Positions 25,898 through 29,206 of a DNA stretch of 29,206 nucleotides are shown piece by piece (position 1 is the first letter of the stretch; every line of letters begins with the position of its first letter). Below the pieces are notes generated by a model. It searched no databases. It worked only from the letters and a program-made list of their open reading frames with translations, and was not told the origin of the DNA. Origin of the DNA: Burkholderia sp. (GTDB lineage Bacteria > Pseudomonadota > Gammaproteobacteria > Burkholderiales > Burkholderiaceae); the NCBI GenBank assembly GCA_028292565.1, contig JAQGMD010000428.1, positions 1 to 29,206 on the forward strand. Reading direction: 5' to 3'. Both the position numbers and the translations under genes were made by a program.

Positions 25898-26437
25898 ATG
25901 CAAGACCAATCGAACCACGAGCCGCACGCCAAAGACAAAACGCTCGACGAAGAAACAATCGCATTCGCGCAGAAGATATTCCAACTCATCCGAAGCGGTG
26001 ATGCGCAAACACTCGGGCCATTGCTAAAACAGGGCCTGCCTGCCAATCTTCGCAATCACAAGGGCGACAGTCTGCTGATGCTGGCGAGCTATCACGGCCA
26101 TTTCGACGCGGCGAAATTGCTGCTGGAGCATGGCGCGGATCCGGAGATCCGCAACGATCACGGACAAACTCCGATCGCAGGCGCGGCCTACAAGGGCGAT
26201 ATCGCGATGGTTCAGCTGCTGCTGGATCATGGCGCCGATGTGGAAGGCACATCCCCCGATGGAAAAACCGCCCTGATGATGGCCGCCATGTTCAACCGAA
26301 CGGCCATCGTCGATCTGCTGCTCGCGCGTGGTGCGAATCCCGATGCGCGGGCTGCAAATGGGATGACTGCGTTGGATGCGGCGAGGACGATGGGAGCGAC
26401 CGATACGCCGGCGCAGTTGGAGCGGCCAAATGCGTAG
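25898..26437 (+). CDS. ankB: Ankyrin-repeat protein, AnkB-like partner of catalase
   Basis: 179 residues. A short charged N-terminus and helix (1-50) are followed by ankyrin repeats at about 54-86, 87-119, 120-152 and a partial one to 170, each with the LLLEHGADPEIRN-type ending. In P. aeruginosa AnkB lies downstream of katB and is needed for full catalase activity at the membrane/periplasm; here no signal peptide or TM helix is seen, so the protein looks cytoplasmic. ATG 25898 has a strong AAGGAG site. Probably co-transcribed with the catalase gene. Confidence 0.88.
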   Translation: MQDQSNHEPHAKDKTLDEETIAFAQKIFQLIRSGDAQTLGPLLKQGLPANLRNHKGDSLLMLASYHGHFDAAKLLLEHGADPEIRNDHGQTPIAGAAYKGDIAMVQLLLDHGADVEGTSPDGKTALMMAAMFNRTAIVDLLLARGANPDARAANGMTALDAARTMGATDTPAQLERPNA

Positions 26438-26519
26438 GTTGGGATTGGCGCGCGCGCTAGATTCGGTCGTCAAATTTTGGTAGCCAGTCCGTGGGTGCAG
26501 CGACCGAAGCCGGACTGTC

Positions 26520-26824
26520 TGCTTTTGTTCCTGGGGCGCGAACCCGGGGTTCGGCCATAGTTCAAGCGCAATCCCGGTAAAAGATTGAGAGGCCTGTTCC
26601 AGCGCGACTTTTCGCAACCCGAAAGCGGGATCCAGTAACGTGATGCTTCTGTCTCCGACTTTCTTTAAAACGACAAAGTGATTGAAGTTCCAATGCAGGA
26701 TGCATGGGAGCTTCAGGTGTACCAGATCTTCCACGCAGCAGTCCGCCGACAGCCCCGCTTGTTGCAACGCCAGCCGCGGTCCATTGCCGATCTGGCAATC
26801 ATCTTCGACGTGCAATATCCGCAT
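26520..26824 (-). pseudogene. Chimeric remnant: response-regulator start fused to half of a C39 peptidase domain
   Basis: An ATG with AGGAAG ribosome site at 26824 starts MRILHVEDDCQIGNG, the first strand and acidic pair of an OmpR/QseB-type response regulator. After about 28 residues the frame switches to VEDLVHLKLPCILHWNFNHFVVL, then DPAFGLRKVALEQASQSFTGIALEL, the C-terminal half of the peptidase C39 domain of RaxB/CvaB-type bacteriocin exporters. Catalytic H49 and D65 are kept, but the N-terminal catalytic cysteine half and the whole ABC transporter are gone. The frame then runs on without resemblance into the antisense of ankB (open to 26024). I infer a deletion that fused two genes; the product can be neither a working regulator nor a protease. 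Confidence 0.7.
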
Positions 26825-26869
26825 ATCGGTGCTTCCTATGCGTGAATTCGTCAGGCAGGCCGCATCGGC

Positions 26870-27199
26870 TCAACTGCACTGCATCCAGATGCCGGTACGA
26901 GCGCAGGGCTTCCCGCCGCTGTTCAGGTACACATTGCCCGCAGCGCCGCCAATATACTGATTACCGCCCGCGTCCAGGCACCCACCTGCGCTGCAACTGG
27001 TAACAGTGGCAGGCGCCTGCGTCGCGATAGCCGGGGGCTGCGGCTGTGCAGACGGTGTTGGCACTATTGCTGCAGGCGCAGGAATTGAGGGAACTGCGGT
27101 GACGCCCAAAGCATCGCTAGCCGTTGCTGCGATCGAAGGCATACTTGCCACTGGCAGGATCAAAGTTGAAGCGATTAAAAACAGTAGTTTGCGTTTCAT
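26870..27199 (-). CDS. Small secreted cysteine-containing protein, 109 residues
   Basis: Sec signal peptide MKRKLLFLIASTLILPVASMPSIA, then a Pro/Ala/Thr-rich linker (about 30-68), and a compact C-terminal domain with four cysteines (CSAGGC, then GGKPC and WMQC, in TSCSAGGCLDAGGNQYIGG and NSGGKPCARTGIWMQCS). The spacing suggests two disulfides. Similar short Cys/Gly tails occur in Burkholderiales proteins of unknown function. ATG 27199 is preferred over the upstream alternative because of its AGGAGA site and the signal peptide. Located 45 bp upstream of the C39 remnant on the same strand. Positions 27200-27486 upstream show no gene. Confidence 0.7.
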   Translation of the reverse strand: MKRKLLFLIASTLILPVASMPSIAATASDALGVTAVPSIPAPAAIVPTPSAQPQPPAIATQAPATVTSCSAGGCLDAGGNQYIGGAAGNVYLNSGGKPCARTGIWMQCS

Positions 27200-27486
27200 G
27201 ACATTCTCCTGGGTCAACGAGACAACCGATACATTAAATTTCCTCTATGTTTGGATGGCACCCGGCGACACATTTCTTCCAGGTGATCGAATCATTAAAT
27301 GACATTAATGCGTCGCCCCCGTCAGGGCCCGCGCAGGAATGAGTTGTTCATTTTGGCGGTCGTAGCGGGATGCAATGCCAGGGGGCCGCCCCAGTGCGTC
27401 CGACATGCCGCAGTGCGAGCACTGCCCGGTCACTCACTTACTAAAGCTCGGTTGATCTGTTTTGCTTCCCCTCCTCCGTCCTCACT

Positions 27487-28461
27487 TTATCGCGGCAATT
27501 CGTCGTCGATGTGTGCCCTGACTATACTGTCGAAATCAGTATCGCCGGCAAGCCCTAGCGAGCGTGCCCGTGTCACATCCCACGCGCCTGGCCAACTGCC
27601 GACTATACGTTCCACCACCGGATTGCGTTCCCAGCGTATACGCTTGACTGGCTCCGGCCCCGCCACCCGTCCCAGCGCGGCAACCATGTCCGCAACACTT
27701 ACGGAAATACCGGGCAGGTTGATCGTGCGGCTATTCCCGAGCGACTCCCGCGATAACTCATGCCCCGCAATCAAAGCTTCAATCGCCTTGTGCGGCGACA
27801 GCAGCCACAAGCGCGTCTCGGGCGACACCGGACAAATCGCTTCCTCGCCATTCAACGGCTCGCGAATGATGCCGCTGGCGAATGACGAAGCTGCCTTGTT
27901 CGGCTTGCCGGGTCTTACGCTGATGGTCGGCAACCGCAATACGCGGCCGTCGACAAATCCCCTGCGACTGTAGTCATTGAGCAGCAATTCGCCAATCGCC
28001 TTTTGCGCGCCATAGGATGATTGCGGATTGAGCGCGGTTGTGTCCTGCACTACCTCGGGCAACTTGCCGCCATAGACCGCGACCGAACTGGTAAATACAA
28101 CTTTCGGCTTGTGACCGACGGCGCGACACGCCTCCAGCAACTGGCGCGACGCATCAAGATTGATGCGCATGCCGAGATCGAAGTCGGCTTCGGCCTGGCC
28201 GCTGACTACGGCTGCAAGATGGAACACCGATCCGGTGTCGGCGTCGATCGCCTCGCGAAACAATGCGGCATCGGTGATATCGCCGGTCACAACGCGCACG
28301 CGCGGATCGGTGAACCCCTGCGCGGGAACCATGTCGAGCAGCACGAGCTGATCAATGTTTTGTTCGACGCCGTTCGAATCGGTGAGACGTCCCCGCGCGA
28401 GCAGTTGACGCGCAAGACGCGAGCCAAGGAAACCGGCGCCGCCGGTGATGAGGACCTTCAT
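27487..28461 (-). CDS. denD: D-erythronate dehydrogenase (DenD), extended SDR
   Basis: 324 residues. N-terminal Rossmann fold with GGAGFLG at 7-13, SDR catalytic S125/S126, Y150 and K154 (SSYGAQK). The segment SSFASGIIREPLNGEEAICPV (about 212-232) is characteristic of DenD proteins. Oxidises D-erythronate to 2-oxo-tetronate with NAD+ as the first step of D-erythronate catabolism. Start ATG 28461 with GGGAGA site; 10 bp after the otnI stop, so one operon. The remaining enzymes (OtnK kinase, OtnC decarboxylase) are not in the window and may lie beyond 29206. Confidence 0.9.
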   Translation of the reverse strand: MKVLITGGAGFLGSRLARQLLARGRLTDSNGVEQNIDQLVLLDMVPAQGFTDPRVRVVTGDITDAALFREAIDADTGSVFHLAAVVSGQAEADFDLGMRINLDASRQLLEACRAVGHKPKVVFTSSVAVYGGKLPEVVQDTTALNPQSSYGAQKAIGELLLNDYSRRGFVDGRVLRLPTISVRPGKPNKAASSFASGIIREPLNGEEAICPVSPETRLWLLSPHKAIEALIAGHELSRESLGNSRTINLPGISVSVADMVAALGRVAGPEPVKRIRWERNPVVERIVGSWPGAWDVTRARSLGLAGDTDFDSIVRAHIDDELPR

Positions 28462-28471
28462 GATGTCTCCC

Positions 28472-29206
28472 TTATTGATTTAATGTCTTCAGCCATCCGA
28501 GGCCGTCTTCAGTACGACCGCGCGGACGATATTCGCAACCCACCCAGCCGTCATAGCCGAGCTCGTCCAGCAAGCGGAACAGATAGCTGTAGTTCACCTC
28601 GCCATCATCCGGCTCGTGCCGGCTCGGTACGCCCGCAATCTGGACGTGGCCGACGCCGCCTATGTATTTTTTCAGCATCATCGCCAGGTCGCCCTCGACG
28701 ATTTGCGCATGGTAAAAATCCATCTGCACCTTCAGGTTCGGCTCACCAACCGCTTCACGAATCGCATGCCCTTCGGCTTGTGTATTCAGGAAGTAGCCGG
28801 GGATATCGCGCGTGTTGATCGGTTCGATCAGCACCATGCGGCCATACCTGGCAGCTTCGCGTGCCGCAAAGCGCAGGTTCTCGATATAGACTTCGCGGCA
28901 GCGATCGCGGTCGCCGCCAGCGGGCATCAGTCCTGCCATCACATGCAGGCGTTGGGTTCCAAGCGCCTGCGCATAGTCGAGTGCGCGCGCGACGCTGGCG
29001 CGAAACTTTACTTCCCTGCCCGGCAATGCTGCCATGCCGCGTTCATTGGCGGCCCAATTTCCGGGCGGCAGATTGAACAACACATTCTCGAGCTTGCTTT
29101 CCTTCAGCCACTGCGCGACTTCTGCCGGCGCATGGTCGTACGGGAACAGGAATTCGACCGCTTTGAAACCGGCCTTGGCGGCTGCCGCGAAGCGCTCGGG
29201 AAATGG
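28472..29206 (-). CDS. otnI: 2-oxo-tetronate isomerase OtnI (hydroxypyruvate isomerase family), 5' end outside window
   Basis: The reading frame is open to the window edge, giving 244 residues ([20 protein letters not shown] near the start); family members have about 258, so roughly 14 N-terminal residues are missing. TIM-barrel AP-endonuclease-2 fold with the glutamates of the active site visible in [18 protein letters not shown] and WVGCEYRP, and the metal-site histidine/aspartate in MDFYHAQ. Hydroxypyruvate isomerase (Hyi) is the close alternative, but linkage to denD favours OtnI, which converts 2-oxo-tetronate to 3-oxo-tetronate. Ends 10 bp before denD. Confidence 0.85.
   Translation of the reverse strand, partial: PFPERFAAAAKAGFKAVEFLFPYDHAPAEVAQWLKESKLENVLFNLPPGNWAANERGMAALPGREVKFRASVARALDYAQALGTQRLHVMAGLMPAGGDRDRCREVYIENLRFAAREAARYGRMVLIEPINTRDIPGYFLNTQAEGHAIREAVGEPNLKVQMDFYHAQIVEGDLAMMLKKYIGGVGHVQIAGVPSRHEPDDGEVNYSYLFRLLDELGYDGWVGCEYRPRGRTEDGLGWLKTLNQ

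Noticed and set aside
26870..27199. Double-glycine bacteriocin precursor for the adjacent C39 domain
   Set aside because: It has a Sec signal peptide, not a GG-type leader, and the C39 domain next to it is a remnant without its catalytic cysteine.

Overview
The window looks like a chromosomal segment of a GC-rich betaproteobacterium, most likely Burkholderiales and perhaps near Oxalobacteraceae. This is inferred from gene content (LivK-type binding protein, TRAP transporter, form II cox-type molybdenum hydroxylase, katalase-ankB pair, denD-otnI) and from codon use. No rRNA, tRNA, CRISPR array, integrase or transposase was seen.

Layout. Positions 105-8938 (all minus strand) hold a coxSLMDEG cluster for a form II aerobic CO-dehydrogenase-like molybdenum hydroxylase with its maturation factors, followed by an M14 deacylase and a branched-chain-amino-acid-type ABC substrate-binding protein. 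Positions 8939-9719 are an accessory gap with a palindrome, an apparent lipid-kinase gene stub, a 66-residue orphan and a strong terminator. Positions 9720-13138 (minus) encode three exported proteins in a row: an 84-residue secreted peptide, a di-heme peroxidase-like lipoprotein and a lipoprotein with every copper and radical ligand of galactose oxidase. Directly upstream lie a 7TM sensor kinase and a LuxR-type response regulator (13273-15820), an amidase (15828-17240) and a DctMQP TRAP transporter (17313-20226), all on the minus strand with tight spacing.

From 20.5 kb most genes are on the plus strand: a DUF2076 protein, then (after a minus-strand HugZ-like flavoprotein) a lipoprotein, a four-TM membrane protein, a heme catalase and an AnkB-like ankyrin protein. 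Between the convergent DUF2076 and HugZ-like genes sit three direct repeats, each with a DnaA box and an opposed DnaA-like box. The right end (minus strand) has a chimeric remnant (response-regulator start joined to half of a C39 peptidase domain), a small secreted cysteine protein, and denD-otnI for D-erythronate catabolism; otnI runs off the window.

Working picture: several substrate uptake/oxidation modules (molybdenum hydroxylase plus binding protein; TRAP plus amidase; copper-radical oxidase plus di-heme peroxidase; tetronate catabolism) separated by small decayed or repeat-bearing segments. The two most unusual items are the extracytoplasmic oxidase/peroxidase trio next to a two-component system and the DnaA-box repeat array far from any recognisable replication gene.
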